From: Cyclobacterium amurskyense
Lineage (GTDB): Bacteria > Bacteroidota > Bacteroidia > Cytophagales > Cyclobacteriaceae
Length of the DNA: 64,000 bases
Assembly: GCF_001050135.1 (NCBI RefSeq)
Contig: NZ_CP012040.1
Location: 3,011,001 to 3,075,000 of the forward strand
Reading direction: 5' to 3'
Shown: piece after piece, positions 18,615 through 29,155 of the stretch
How the letters are laid out: each line of letters begins with the position of its first letter
Position numbering within the stretch: the first letter of the stretch is position 1
Position numbers and translations under genes: made by a program
Notes under the pieces: model-generated
Told to the model about the DNA's origin: nothing
What the model saw: the letters and a program-made list of their open reading frames with translations, nothing else
The model's database searches: none

Positions 18615-19058
18615 ATGGCTAAAGAAATCTCTGGTTATCTGAAACTACAGGTAAAGGGTGGCCAGGCTAACCCATCTCCTCCAGTTGGTCCAGCCCTTGG
18701 TTCAAAAGGGTTGAACATAATGGAGTTCTGTAAGCAATTTAATGCTAGAACTCAGGAAAAAATGGGCCAGGTTCTTCCTGTTCTTGTTACGATTTATTCG
18801 GACAAGTCTTTTGATTTTGTCGTAAAGACGCCTCCTGCAGCAGTAATGCTTTTGGAAGCAGCAAAATTAAAAAGTGGTTCAGCCGAACCAAATAGGAAAA
18901 AAGTAGGCTCTGTATCTTGGGATCAAGTCAAAGAAATTGCAGAAGTGAAAATGCCCGATTTGAATGCTTTTGAAATACCTTCTGCTATGCGAATGGTGGC
19001 TGGTACAGCTAGAAGTATGGGGATCACGGTTTCAGGAAAAGCTCCTTGGGAGGAATAA
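18615..19058 (+). CDS. rplK: 50S ribosomal protein L11
   Basis: It forms the base of the GTPase-associated centre with 23S rRNA. The 147 residues carry the proline-rich N-terminal domain (GGQANPSPPVGPALGSKGLN, about 15-34) and the RNA-binding C-terminal domain with GTARSMGI. It is followed closely by rplA, its usual partner. Confidence 0.99.
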   Translation: MAKEISGYLKLQVKGGQANPSPPVGPALGSKGLNIMEFCKQFNARTQEKMGQVLPVLVTIYSDKSFDFVVKTPPAAVMLLEAAKLKSGSAEPNRKKVGSVSWDQVKEIAEVKMPDLNAFEIPSAMRMVAGTARSMGITVSGKAPWEE

Positions 19059-19068
19059 TACGTAAAAA

Positions 19069-19767
19069 ATGGCTAAGTTAACAAAAAAGAAAAAAGAAGC
19101 TCTTTCTAAATACGACCCAAGCCAACAATATTCCTTGGCGGAGGCTTCTAGCATTGTTAAGGACATAACAACAACTAAATTTGACGCTTCTATAGACCTA
19201 GACATTCGTCTTGGTGTAGATCCACGAAAAGCTGACCAAATGGTTAGAGGTGTAGTGGCCTTGCCTCACGGTATAGGTAAAGAAGTTAAGGTTTTAGTAC
19301 TTTGTAGTCCTGATAAGGAAGAAGAAGCCAAAGAAGCAGGAGCTGATTTTGTTGGTTTGGATGAGTTCATTACAAAGATTGAGGGAGGTTGGACTGACAT
19401 TGATGTCATTATCACAACTCCTAACGTAATGGCAAAAGTAGGTAGACTTGGTAGAGTGTTAGGTCCTCGTGGACTAATGCCTAATCCAAAGTCTGGTACT
19501 GTTACCCTGGATGTAGGGAAAGCAGTTAATGAAGTAAAGGCTGGTAAAATAGATTTTAAAGTAGATAAATTTGGTATTATCCACGCAAGTGTTGGTAAAG
19601 CCTCTTTCTCTGCTGAGAAAATACAGGAAAATGCGGAAGAGTTAATTCTTACCATTTCCAAATTGAAACCAACCGCTGCTAAAGGTACTTATTTTAAAAG
19701 TATTCATTTATCCAGCACTATGTCTTCGGGTATCGTTATTGATAAGAGTAGTATTCAAGGTTTATAA
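19069..19767 (+). CDS. rplA: 50S ribosomal protein L1
   Basis: A protein of the mobile L1 stalk that helps deacylated tRNA leave the E site, and in many bacteria represses its own operon. The 232 residues contain LDIRLGVDPRKADQMVRG (about 43-60), LGRVLGPRGLMPNPKSGTVT (about 124-143) and KVDKFGIIHASVGK. It lies 10 bases after rplK. Confidence 0.99.
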   Translation: MAKLTKKKKEALSKYDPSQQYSLAEASSIVKDITTTKFDASIDLDIRLGVDPRKADQMVRGVVALPHGIGKEVKVLVLCSPDKEEEAKEAGADFVGLDEFITKIEGGWTDIDVIITTPNVMAKVGRLGRVLGPRGLMPNPKSGTVTLDVGKAVNEVKAGKIDFKVDKFGIIHASVGKASFSAEKIQENAEELILTISKLKPTAAKGTYFKSIHLSSTMSSGIVIDKSSIQGL

Positions 19768-19770
19768 ATT

Positions 19771-20313
19771 ATGACTAGAGAAAACAAAAAAAGCATAATT
19801 GACGAACTTACCGAAAAGCTAAAGTCTACTCCGCATTTCTATATCTCCGATGCATCAGGATTTAGTGTAGCTCAGGTAAATGGTTTCAGAAAAATGTGCT
19901 TCGATAAAGGTTTGGAATATAAGATATATAAAAATACGCTTATAAAAAAGGCCTTGGAAAATCTCGATACAGATTATTCTGAATTTGCAGAAAATGCCTT
20001 AAAAGGCTTTTCAGGTATATTGTTCTCACCAGAAGTTGGAAACCTTCCTGCTAAAGTAATTTTAGATTACAGGAAAAAGGTAGCTACTAAAGATAAAAAA
20101 CCTTGGTTTAAAGGTGCTTCTATCGAAGGTGCTCAGTTTCTAGGAGAAGAAAATCTGGAAATGCTATCAAAACTGAAATCCAAAGAGGAATTGTTGGGCG
20201 AGGTTATCTCTCTTCTTCAATCTCCAGCTACAAACGTGGTTTCAGCGCTTCAAAGCGGGAAAAATATTCTTGCAGGTCTAGTGAAAACACTAGCCGAAAA
20301 AGAAGAAGCTTAA
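19771..20313 (+). CDS. rplJ: 50S ribosomal protein L10
   Basis: It anchors the L7/L12 dimers to the ribosomal stalk. The 180 residues start with the KKSIIDELTEKLK helix, followed by the GFSVAQVNGFRKMC and YKIYKNTLIKKAL segments. The C-terminal helix that carries L7/L12 is present. Only 3 bases separate it from rplA, so no long L10-type leader precedes it. Confidence 0.98.
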   Translation: MTRENKKSIIDELTEKLKSTPHFYISDASGFSVAQVNGFRKMCFDKGLEYKIYKNTLIKKALENLDTDYSEFAENALKGFSGILFSPEVGNLPAKVILDYRKKVATKDKKPWFKGASIEGAQFLGEENLEMLSKLKSKEELLGEVISLLQSPATNVVSALQSGKNILAGLVKTLAEKEEA

Positions 20314-20362
20314 TAAAAACATTCAAATTAGTAAATAACAATCAATTTAAATATTTAATACA

Positions 20363-20743
20363 ATGGCAGATCTTAAAGCATTCGCTGAGCAGTTAGTTAA
20401 CTTAACTGTAAAAGAGGTAAATGAGTTAGCCGCAATTTTGAAAGATGATTATGGTATCGAACCTGCTGCTGCTGCTGCTACTGTGGTAGCTGCTGGTGGA
20501 GCCGCTGGCGATGGTGCTGCTGAAGAAGAGCAAACTTCTTTTGATGTTGTCTTGAAAGCTGCAGGTGGACAAAAATTGGCAGTCGTAAAACTTGTTAAAG
20601 AATTGACAGGTCTTGGACTAAAAGAAGCCAAAGAAGTAGTTGATAGCGCTCCTAAAGCTGTTAAAGAAGGCGTAAGCAAAGAAGAAGCTGAAGCTCTTAA
20701 GAAACAACTTGAAGAAGCTGGAGCTGAAGTTGAGCTTAAATAG
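20363..20743 (+). CDS. rplL: 50S ribosomal protein L7/L12
   Basis: The acidic stalk protein that recruits translation GTPases. The 126 residues comprise the N-terminal dimer helices, an Ala/Gly-rich hinge (about residues 33-53, encoded by a GCT run) and the C-terminal domain with KLAVVKLVKELTGLGLKEAKE. A terminator-like hairpin follows before rpoB. Confidence 0.99.
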   Translation: MADLKAFAEQLVNLTVKEVNELAAILKDDYGIEPAAAAATVVAAGGAAGDGAAEEEQTSFDVVLKAAGGQKLAVVKLVKELTGLGLKEAKEVVDSAPKAVKEGVSKEEAEALKKQLEEAGAEVELK

Positions 20744-20785
20744 AATTGAATAACCAACTCCTCTTAGGATTGGTTAAGCAGAAAT

Positions 20786-20809
20786 AGACCTGACTTTTCA
20801 GTCAGGTCT
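20786..20809 (+). terminator. Hairpin terminator between rplL and rpoB
   Basis: A 9-bp stem, AGACCTGAC (20786-20794) with GTCAGGTCT (20801-20809), loop of 6, then TTTTCC. No clear promoter follows, so it probably acts as a partial terminator that lowers rpoBC relative to the stalk genes. Confidence 0.7.
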
Positions 20810-20900
20810 TTTCCTGTTTATGGACATCAAAACAATTGCATTTTTTTAAGTGCAGATTGTATTATAAATATATAAATTTTCACTAAAACTATATACTGCC

Positions 20901-23900
20901 TTGGCTATCCAGAATCAAACCGGAAGGAAAAGTTTCTCATCCATTAAGGTAGTCAAAGACTATCCGGATTTCTTAGATATTCAACTGCAATCTTTTAAAG
21001 ATTTCTTTCAGTTGGATACTCCTGCAGAGAAAAGAAGGCAGGATGGTCTTTTCAAGGTCTTTTCAGAAAATTTTCCCATTAGTGACTCTAGGGAAAATTT
21101 CACCCTTGAATTTATCGACTATACCGTAGATCCTCCAAAATACAATGTCTCTCAAAGTATTGACCGTGGTCTTACCTATTCTGTCCCATTAAAAGCAAAA
21201 TTAAGATTGCTTTGCTCCGATGAGGACAACGAAGACTTTGAAACCATAGAACAAGAAGTTTTCTTAGGAAATCTTCCTTATATGACGGAAAAAGGATCAT
21301 TCGTCATCAATGGTGCTGAAAGGGTAATTGTTTCTCAATTACACCGTTCACCTGGTGTTTTCTTTGCCCAAAGTAAACATACCAACGGTACCAAGTTATA
21401 CTCTGCCAGGATTATTCCTTTCAAAGGTTCCTGGATTGAATTTGCTACCGATATCAATAATGTGATGTATGCTTATATAGACAGGAAGAAGAAATTCCCT
21501 GTTACTACCCTATTGAGGGCTATAGGCTATGGATCTGACAAACAAATATTGGACCTCTTCGGACTTTCTGAGGAAGTAGAATCCAATAAATCCAATCTGA
21601 AAAAGATCATCGGAAGAAAATTAGCTGCAAGGGTACTTCGTACTTGGGTAGAGGATTTTGTAGATGAAGATACAGGAGAGGTTGTCTCTATTGATAGGAA
21701 TGAAGTGCTATTGGAAAGAGACAGTATCTTAACTGATGAAGATATAGATTTAATTCAAGAGTCAGGTACTAAAAGTGTCATCCTTCATAGGGAGGATGTC
21801 AATATTGCTGATTATTCCATTATTTATAATACCCTCCAAAAAGATAACTCTAACTCTGAAAAAGAAGCTGTAGAGGTAATTTACCGTCAGCTTAGAAATA
21901 CTGAAGCTCCTGATGAAGCTACAGCCAGAGAAGTTATTCACGGTCTTTTCTTTTCTGACAAAAGATATGATTTAGGTGAAGTAGGTAGGTATAGAATCAA
22001 TAAAAAATTAGGTTTAGATATTGATTCCGAAAAAATTGTCCTTACTACTCAGGACATTATCTCTATCGTTAAATACCTTATTGGTCTGATCAACTCTAAA
22101 GCTGTAGTCGATGATATTGATCACTTAAGCAATAGAAGGGTTAGAACTGTAGGGGAACAACTATATAGCCAATTTGGTGTTGGTTTGGCTAGAATGGCCA
22201 GAACCATTAGAGAAAGAATGAATGTTAGGGATAACGAGGATTTTAAACCCGTTGACCTTATCAATGCTAGAACGCTTTCTTCTGTAATCAATTCCTTCTT
22301 CGGCACGAATCAGCTTAGTCAGTTTATGGATCAGACCAACCCACTTGCGGAGTTGACCCATAAAAGAAGACTTTCTGCTTTAGGTCCAGGTGGTCTATCC
22401 AGGGAACGTGCAGGATTTGAAGTACGTGATGTTCACTATACTCACTATGGACGTCTTTGTACCATTGAAACTCCTGAAGGTCCTAATATTGGATTGATTT
22501 CTTCTCTTTGCGTACATGCCAAAGTCAATGGCATGGGATTCTTAGAGACTCCTTACCGTAGAGTAAGTGAAGGAAAAGTAAGTATGAAGCCTGAAGATGT
22601 CGTATTCCTTACGGCTGAAGAAGAGGATGATAATAATATCGCCCAGGCAAATGCTCCACTTGATGACAAGGGCGTCTTTATCAATGATAAAGTAAAAGCC
22701 AGATTTGAAGGTGACTTCCCTGTACTTGAGCCAAAAGAGATCTCCTATATGGATGTCGCTCCTAATCAAATTGTATCTGTTGCCGCATCTTTAATTCCGT
22801 TCTTGGAACATGATGATGCCAACCGTGCATTGATGGGTTCCAACATGCAGCGTCAAGCAGTTCCTTTATTAAAAGCCGAAGCACCTATAGTAGGTACCGG
22901 TTTGGAAGGAAAAGCAGCCATAGATTCAAGATCGTTAATATTGGCTGAAGCTGATGGCGTGATTGATTATGTAGATGCTGAGAAAATCACCGTTAAATAT
23001 GAATTGTCTGATGACGAATTACTGGTAAATTTCAGTGATGAGTACAAGACTTATAAACTGATTAAGTTCAGAAGAACCAACCAGGACACCACGATAAACC
23101 TCACCCCAATTGTATTACAAGGACAAAAGGTGGTCAAAGGTCAAGTATTGGTAGAAGGTTATTCTACCAATAAAGGTGAATTGGCATTGGGTAAAAATCT
23201 TCTTGTGGCTTATATGCCATGGCAAGGGTATAACTTTGAGGATGCAATCGTAATATCCGAAAGGGTAGTAAGGGAAGATGTATTTACTTCCATACATATC
23301 GAAGAATTCCAACTCGAAGTGAGAGATACCAAACGTGGTGAAGAAGAGTTAACCTCTGAAATCCCTAACGTTTCTGAAGATGCCGTTAAGAATCTTGATG
23401 AAAACGGTATTATTAGAGTTGGTTCTGAGCTAAAAGAAGGAGATATAATCATTGGTAAGATAACACCTAAGGGTGAAACTGATCCTACCCCGGAAGAGAA
23501 ATTGCTTCGTGCAATCTTTGGTGACAAAGCTGGTGATGTAAAAGATGCATCATTGAAAGCTTCACCTTCTTTGAATGGTGTAGTGATCAATACCAAATTA
23601 TTCTCTCGACCTAAAAAAGACAAAGATCTTCGTGCAAAAGCGAAAGCTGACGTTGAAAAACTTAAGCAGCAGTATAGCAAAGATTTGTTAGGTGTTAGAT
23701 CTAGAATGATCCAAAAATTGGTTACCATTCTAGAAGATAAAGTCTCTAAAGGTGTTAAACACAAATTTGGAGATGAAATAATTAGCAAAGGGGTTAAATT
23801 CAATTATCAAAACATTGAGAACAACCTATTCCCTGCTAAGAACCCTTATAGGGACGAAAGTAACTACAATGTTCCTGAAGAAGTGAATCTTATTTCAGAT

Positions 23901-24776
23901 ATCCTTTTGGATGACTGGACAGAAGATGAGCATACCAATTCTTTGGTTCAGCAATTGGTGAAAAACTATACCAATACCAGAAATGAAATTTCTGGTATCT
24001 TCAAAAGGAACAAGTTTACCTTAGAAGTAGGTGATGAATTACCTGCTGGTATTGTTCAGATGGCCAAAGTATATGTTGCCAAGAAACGTAAGTTGAAGGT
24101 AGGAGATAAAATGGCAGGTAGACACGGTAACAAGGGTATTGTTGCAAGGATTGTAAGGGATGAAGACATGCCTTTCCTTGCTGACGGACAGCCTATGGAT
24201 ATTGTGTTGAACCCACTTGGTGTACCTTCTAGGATGAATATAGGTCAAATCTATGAAACCGTTCTTGCCTGGGCAGGAAGGATTCTAGGTAAAACCTATG
24301 CTACTCCAATCTTTGACGGAGCTACTACTGAAGAAGTTGCTGAAGAACTTGGAAAAGCAGGCTTGCCTTCATTTGGTAGGACTTACTTATTTGATGGACT
24401 TACAGGTAAGAAATTTGATCAGCCGGTAACAGTTGGTATTTCTTACATGCTGAAATTGGGTCACCTTGTAGATGACAAGATGCACGCAAGATCAATTGGA
24501 CCATATTCCCTTATAACACAACAACCATTGGGTGGTAAAGCACAGTTTGGTGGTCAGCGTTTTGGAGAGATGGAAGTTTGGGCACTCGAGGCATTTGGAG
24601 CTTCTCATGTACTAAGAGAAATCTTAACAGTGAAATCTGATGATGTTATAGGACGTGCTAAAGCTTATGAAGCGATCGTAAAAGGTGAGAATTTACCTAA
24701 AGCTAACATCCCTGAGTCGTTCAATGTACTTGTGCATGAACTTAGAGGACTAGCATTGGAGATTACGCTTGACTAA
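20901..24776 (+). CDS. rpoB: DNA-directed RNA polymerase subunit beta
   Basis: The large catalytic subunit with the fork loop and part of the active site. The 1291 residues start at a TTG (20901); no ATG lies nearby upstream in frame, and the conserved N-terminus RKSFSSIKVVKDYPDFLDIQ begins at once. The rifampicin pocket near residues 470-500 reads LSQFMDQTNPLAEL, then HKRRLSALGPGGL: the usual sensitive residues Asp, His and Ser are intact. The active-site segment KVGDKMAGRHGNKGIV lies near 1065-1080. It is followed by rpoC after 48 bases. Confidence 0.98.
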   Translation: MAIQNQTGRKSFSSIKVVKDYPDFLDIQLQSFKDFFQLDTPAEKRRQDGLFKVFSENFPISDSRENFTLEFIDYTVDPPKYNVSQSIDRGLTYSVPLKAKLRLLCSDEDNEDFETIEQEVFLGNLPYMTEKGSFVINGAERVIVSQLHRSPGVFFAQSKHTNGTKLYSARIIPFKGSWIEFATDINNVMYAYIDRKKKFPVTTLLRAIGYGSDKQILDLFGLSEEVESNKSNLKKIIGRKLAARVLRTWVEDFVDEDTGEVVSIDRNEVLLERDSILTDEDIDLIQESGTKSVILHREDVNIADYSIIYNTLQKDNSNSEKEAVEVIYRQLRNTEAPDEATAREVIHGLFFSDKRYDLGEVGRYRINKKLGLDIDSEKIVLTTQDIISIVKYLIGLINSKAVVDDIDHLSNRRVRTVGEQLYSQFGVGLARMARTIRERMNVRDNEDFKPVDLINARTLSSVINSFFGTNQLSQFMDQTNPLAELTHKRRLSALGPGGLSRERAGFEVRDVHYTHYGRLCTIETPEGPNIGLISSLCVHAKVNGMGFLETPYRRVSEGKVSMKPEDVVFLTAEEEDDNNIAQANAPLDDKGVFINDKVKARFEGDFPVLEPKEISYMDVAPNQIVSVAASLIPFLEHDDANRALMGSNMQRQAVPLLKAEAPIVGTGLEGKAAIDSRSLILAEADGVIDYVDAEKITVKYELSDDELLVNFSDEYKTYKLIKFRRTNQDTTINLTPIVLQGQKVVKGQVLVEGYSTNKGELALGKNLLVAYMPWQGYNFEDAIVISERVVREDVFTSIHIEEFQLEVRDTKRGEEELTSEIPNVSEDAVKNLDENGIIRVGSELKEGDIIIGKITPKGETDPTPEEKLLRAIFGDKAGDVKDASLKASPSLNGVVINTKLFSRPKKDKDLRAKAKADVEKLKQQYSKDLLGVRSRMIQKLVTILEDKVSKGVKHKFGDEIISKGVKFNYQNIENNLFPAKNPYRDESNYNVPEEVNLISDILLDDWTEDEHTNSLVQQLVKNYTNTRNEISGIFKRNKFTLEVGDELPAGIVQMAKVYVAKKRKLKVGDKMAGRHGNKGIVARIVRDEDMPFLADGQPMDIVLNPLGVPSRMNIGQIYETVLAWAGRILGKTYATPIFDGATTEEVAEELGKAGLPSFGRTYLFDGLTGKKFDQPVTVGISYMLKLGHLVDDKMHARSIGPYSLITQQPLGGKAQFGGQRFGEMEVWALEAFGASHVLREILTVKSDDVIGRAKAYEAIVKGENLPKANIPESFNVLVHELRGLALEITLD

Positions 24777-24824
24777 CTTAGAAACCATTAGGCCTTTAAT
24801 GGCCTTCAATTACACATAAAAACT

Positions 24825-27800
24825 ATGGCGTTCAGAAAAAATAAAAAACTAAACAACGACTTTTCCAGAGTCACCATTAGTTTGGCTTCACCTGAGTCCA
24901 TCTTGGACAGTTCGCATGGTGAGGTTACACAACCTGAAACGATCAATTACAGAACTTACAAGCCTGAAATGGGTGGATTGTTTTGTGAGCGAATTTTCGG
25001 GCCGGTAAAAGACTGGGAATGTCATTGTGGGAAATACAAGCGCATAAGGTACAAAGGGATCATCTGCGACCGTTGTGGTGTAGAGGTTACCGAGAAGAAG
25101 GTAAGGAGAGAGCGAATGGGCCACATAGAATTGGTTGTGCCCGTAGCGCATATCTGGTACTTCAAATCCCTTCCTAATAAGATTGGTTATCTTTTGGGAC
25201 TGCCTACAAAAAAGCTGGATCAAATCGTTTATTATGAAAGGTATGTAGTCATCAATGCTGGAATTAAAGCAGATGATGGGTTACAATACTTGGATTTCCT
25301 AACCGAGGATGAATATCTTGATATAATGGATAAGCTTCCTAAGGAAAATCAAATGATGGATGACGATGATCCGAATAAGTTTATTGCCAAAATGGGTGCT
25401 GAAGCGCTTGAAATGCTTTTGGCAAGACTTGATTTGGATGATCTATCTTATAGCCTTAGACACCAGGCCGCTACAGATACTTCGCAGCAAAGAAAAGCTG
25501 AAGCATTGAAGCGACTTAAAGTGGTTGAAGCTTTCAGAGATGCCAGGACAAGAATAGAAAACAGGCCTGAATGGATGATTGTACGAATGGTACCAGTTAT
25601 TCCACCAGAGCTTCGTCCTTTGGTTCCTCTCGATGGTGGTAGATTTGCTACTTCGGATTTGAATGACCTTTACAGAAGGGTTATTATTAGAAATAACCGT
25701 CTAAAAAGACTAATAGATATTAAGGCACCAGAAGTAATTCTTAGAAATGAGAAACGTATGCTTCAGGAAGCTGTTGATTCCTTATTTGACAATTCAAGGA
25801 AAGTCAATGCGGTAAGATCTGATGGAAACAGGGCATTAAAATCCCTGTCCGACATGTTGAAAGGTAAGCAGGGTCGATTCCGTCAAAACCTTTTAGGAAA
25901 AAGGGTTGATTATTCCGGACGTTCTGTGATTGTAGTAGGGCCTGAGCTTAAACTACATGAATGTGGATTGCCTAAGAATATGGCAGCGGAGCTTTTCAAA
26001 CCTTTTATTATCAGGAAACTAATAGAAAGAGGAATTGTAAAAACTGTAAAATCTGCTAAGAAAATAGTCGATAGGAAAGACCCAGTTGTCTGGGATATCC
26101 TTGAAAACGTTCTGAAAGGCCACCCTGTAATGCTAAACCGTGCACCAACTCTGCACAGGCTAGGTATTCAGGCGTTTCAACCAAAGTTGATTGAAGGAAA
26201 AGCAATTCAACTTCATCCACTTGTTTGTACTGCCTTTAATGCGGATTTTGATGGTGACCAGATGGCCGTTCACGTTCCTTTGGGACATGAAGCTATTTTG
26301 GAAGCCTCTACATTGATGCTTTCTTCACACAATATCCTTAACCCTGCCAATGGTGCACCTATTACTGTTCCTTCACAGGATATGGTTTTGGGACTGTATT
26401 ATGTAACCAAGGGAATGAGATCTACTCCTGAGAAGGTAGTAGAAGGTGAAGGAATGACTTTTTATGGACTTGAAGAGGTATTGATTGCACTGAATGAAGG
26501 TGCCATTTCAAAACATGCTTTCATTAAGTGTAAAGTTAAAGTTAGAAAAGACGACGGTTCTCTAGCAGATGAAATAATAGAGACAGTGGCTGGTAGATTG
26601 ATTTTCAACCAGTTTGTGCCAGAAGAGGTAGGATTCGTAAACGAATTATTGACCAAGAAAAAATTACAGCAAATCATTGCTGAAGTGGTTAAGATTTGTG
26701 GTATTGCTCGTTCTGCACAGTTTCTTGATGATATCAAGCACTTAGGGTTCCAAACAGCCTTCCAAGGAGGTCTTTCTATGGGACTTGATGATGTAATTAT
26801 CCCAGATGAGAAAGATCCATTGATAGCGAAAGCTACCACTGATGTAGATCAGGTATGGAACAACTACTTGATGGGATTGATCACTGATAACGAGCGATAC
26901 AATCAGGTCATCGATATATGGACCCGAACCAACTCTAACCTGACAAATATCCTTATGCGTCAGATGGAGGAAGATAATCAAGGATTCAACGCCATTTACA
27001 TGATGATGCACTCCGGAGCCCGTGGTTCTCGTGAGCAAATCAGACAGTTGGGTGGGATGCGTGGTCTTATGGCCAAGCCTCAGAAAAATCTTCAAGGATC
27101 TGTTGGAGAAATTATTGAAAACCCTATTCTATCCAACTTTAAAGAAGGATTGGATGTATTGGAGTACTTTATCTCTACTCACGGTGCAAGGAAAGGTCTA
27201 GCGGATACAGCACTAAAAACTGCTGATGCTGGATATTTGACTAGAAGACTTGTGGATGTAGCGCAGGATATGATTGTATCTGAAGAGGATTGTGGTACTT
27301 TGAGAGGGCTTGTAGTTCAAGCATTGAAAGACAATGATGAGATCGTTGAGCCATTATCTGAACGAATTGTTGGTAGAATCGCAGTTCATGATGTAATAGA
27401 TCCTTTAACAGATGAGTTAATTCTTGAATCTGGTGGAGAAATCAGTGATGATATTGCTAAGATCATTGATGAATCTGCAGTAGAAGAAGTAGAAATTCGC
27501 TCTGTATTAACTTGTGAAACCAGAAGAGGTGTTTGCTGTAAATGTTACGGACGTAACCTTACAACTGGTAGTATTGTACAAGTTGGAGAGTCTGTAGGTG
27601 TAATCGCAGCACAGTCTATTGGTGAGCCAGGTACTCAGTTGACCTTAAGAACGTTCCACGTTGGTGGTACAGCTTCCAATATATCGGTTGAAGCGAACAT
27701 CAATTCCAAATTTGATGGAATTGTAGAATTCGAAGAAGAGCTTAGATGGATCAAAACCACCAATAAAGATGGTGAAGATGTTTCTATCGTAATGGGCCGA

Positions 27801-29135
27801 TCAGGCGAAATCAAGATTAATGATGTAAAATCAGGAAAAACTTTGGTTTCTAACCATGTTCCTTACGGAGCGATTCTTAATGTAAAAGATGGTCAGAAAA
27901 TTACCAAAGGTGATTCTTTATGTACCTGGGATCCATACAATGCGGTTATTCTTTCTGAGTTTGACGGTAAGGTTGATTTTGAAGCAATTCTTGAAGGGAT
28001 AACTTACAAGGAAGTAGCTGATGATCAAACTGGGTATAGAGAAAAGGTAATTATAGACACTAAGGATAAAACCAAAAACCCTGCGGTTGTAGTAGAACAT
28101 GGAGATGATTCCAAGTCTTACAACATTCCAGTAGGGGCACACCTTTCCGTAGAAAAAGGAGAGGATGTGAAAGCAGGTCAAATCCTTGTGAAAATCCCAA
28201 GATCTGTTGGTAAGACAAGAGATATTACCGGTGGTCTTCCAAGAGTTACCGAGCTTTTCGAAGCAAGGAACCCTTCAAACCCTGCAGTGGTATCTGAGAT
28301 TGATGGAGTTGTATTGTACGGTGGTATCAAAAGAGGTAATCGTGAGATCTTCATTGAATCTAAAGATGGAGTTAAGAAAAGGTACATGGTATCTCTTTCT
28401 AAGCACATCCTTGTTCAAGAGAATGATTTCATTAGAGCTGGAGAACCACTTTCTGATGGAGCGATAACGCCTAACGATATATTGTCTATCAAAGGCCCAA
28501 CAGCTGTTCAGGAGTACTTGGTAAATGAGATTCAGGAAGTATACCGTCTACAAGGTGTAAAAATCAATGACAAGCACATCGAGGTAATTGTTAGCCAGAT
28601 GATGCAGAAAGTTGAAATACTTGATGCTGGAGATACAGGTTTCCTTCAGAATCAAATTGTAGACAAGTGGGCTTTCCGTGAGGAAAATGACATGATCCTT
28701 GACAAGAAGGTAGTTGTAGAGCCTGGAGATTCAGCCACGCTTAAAGCGGGTATGATAATCACTGCGCGAAGACTTAGAGATGAGAACTCTAGCCTAAAAC
28801 GTAAAGACCTTAAAGTGGTTCAAGTAAGAGATGCACAAACATCTGTTTCCAGACCTACTTTGCAAGGTATTACGGCTTCTTCATTGGGTACTGAAAGCTT
28901 TATTTCTGCTGCTTCATTCCAGGAGACCACTAAGGTACTTAGTGAGGCTGCTATTAGAGGCAAGCGAGATGAGCTACTTGGACTTAAAGAGAACGTCATT
29001 GTGGGTCACCTTATTCCAGCAGGAACAGGGCAACGAAAATTCAATAATTTGATCGTTGGATCAAAAGAAGAGTATGAGTTGTTGACTGCTGAAAAAGAGG
29101 CGGGTAGCAAGAAAGTTCGAGAGACAGTTAAATAA
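24825..29135 (+). CDS. rpoC: DNA-directed RNA polymerase subunit beta'
   Basis: Catalytic subunit carrying the magnesium-binding loop. The 1436 residues hold zinc site 1 (CHCGKYKRIRYKGIICDRC, about 66-84), the rudder/lid region, the active-site NADFDGDQMAVHVPL near 470 and zinc site 2 (CETRRGVCCKC, near 895). The C-terminus has the usual insertion of sandwich-barrel repeats (IPVGAHLSVEKGEDVKAGQIL). A perfect terminator lies 21 bases after the stop, ending the rplK-rpoC unit. Confidence 0.99.
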   Translation: MAFRKNKKLNNDFSRVTISLASPESILDSSHGEVTQPETINYRTYKPEMGGLFCERIFGPVKDWECHCGKYKRIRYKGIICDRCGVEVTEKKVRRERMGHIELVVPVAHIWYFKSLPNKIGYLLGLPTKKLDQIVYYERYVVINAGIKADDGLQYLDFLTEDEYLDIMDKLPKENQMMDDDDPNKFIAKMGAEALEMLLARLDLDDLSYSLRHQAATDTSQQRKAEALKRLKVVEAFRDARTRIENRPEWMIVRMVPVIPPELRPLVPLDGGRFATSDLNDLYRRVIIRNNRLKRLIDIKAPEVILRNEKRMLQEAVDSLFDNSRKVNAVRSDGNRALKSLSDMLKGKQGRFRQNLLGKRVDYSGRSVIVVGPELKLHECGLPKNMAAELFKPFIIRKLIERGIVKTVKSAKKIVDRKDPVVWDILENVLKGHPVMLNRAPTLHRLGIQAFQPKLIEGKAIQLHPLVCTAFNADFDGDQMAVHVPLGHEAILEASTLMLSSHNILNPANGAPITVPSQDMVLGLYYVTKGMRSTPEKVVEGEGMTFYGLEEVLIALNEGAISKHAFIKCKVKVRKDDGSLADEIIETVAGRLIFNQFVPEEVGFVNELLTKKKLQQIIAEVVKICGIARSAQFLDDIKHLGFQTAFQGGLSMGLDDVIIPDEKDPLIAKATTDVDQVWNNYLMGLITDNERYNQVIDIWTRTNSNLTNILMRQMEEDNQGFNAIYMMMHSGARGSREQIRQLGGMRGLMAKPQKNLQGSVGEIIENPILSNFKEGLDVLEYFISTHGARKGLADTALKTADAGYLTRRLVDVAQDMIVSEEDCGTLRGLVVQALKDNDEIVEPLSERIVGRIAVHDVIDPLTDELILESGGEISDDIAKIIDESAVEEVEIRSVLTCETRRGVCCKCYGRNLTTGSIVQVGESVGVIAAQSIGEPGTQLTLRTFHVGGTASNISVEANINSKFDGIVEFEEELRWIKTTNKDGEDVSIVMGRSGEIKINDVKSGKTLVSNHVPYGAILNVKDGQKITKGDSLCTWDPYNAVILSEFDGKVDFEAILEGITYKEVADDQTGYREKVIIDTKDKTKNPAVVVEHGDDSKSYNIPVGAHLSVEKGEDVKAGQILVKIPRSVGKTRDITGGLPRVTELFEARNPSNPAVVSEIDGVVLYGGIKRGNREIFIESKDGVKKRYMVSLSKHILVQENDFIRAGEPLSDGAITPNDILSIKGPTAVQEYLVNEIQEVYRLQGVKINDKHIEVIVSQMMQKVEILDAGDTGFLQNQIVDKWAFREENDMILDKKVVVEPGDSATLKAGMIITARRLRDENSSLKRKDLKVVQVRDAQTSVSRPTLQGITASSLGTESFISAASFQETTKVLSEAAIRGKRDELLGLKENVIVGHLIPAGTGQRKFNNLIVGSKEEYELLTAEKEAGSKKVRETVK

Positions 29136-29155
29136 AAACTAATTCCTAAATACAG

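Noticed and set aside
20460..20530. GCT triplet run in rplL that looks like a microsatellite
   Set aside because: It encodes the Ala/Gly-rich hinge of L7/L12, a normal family feature.
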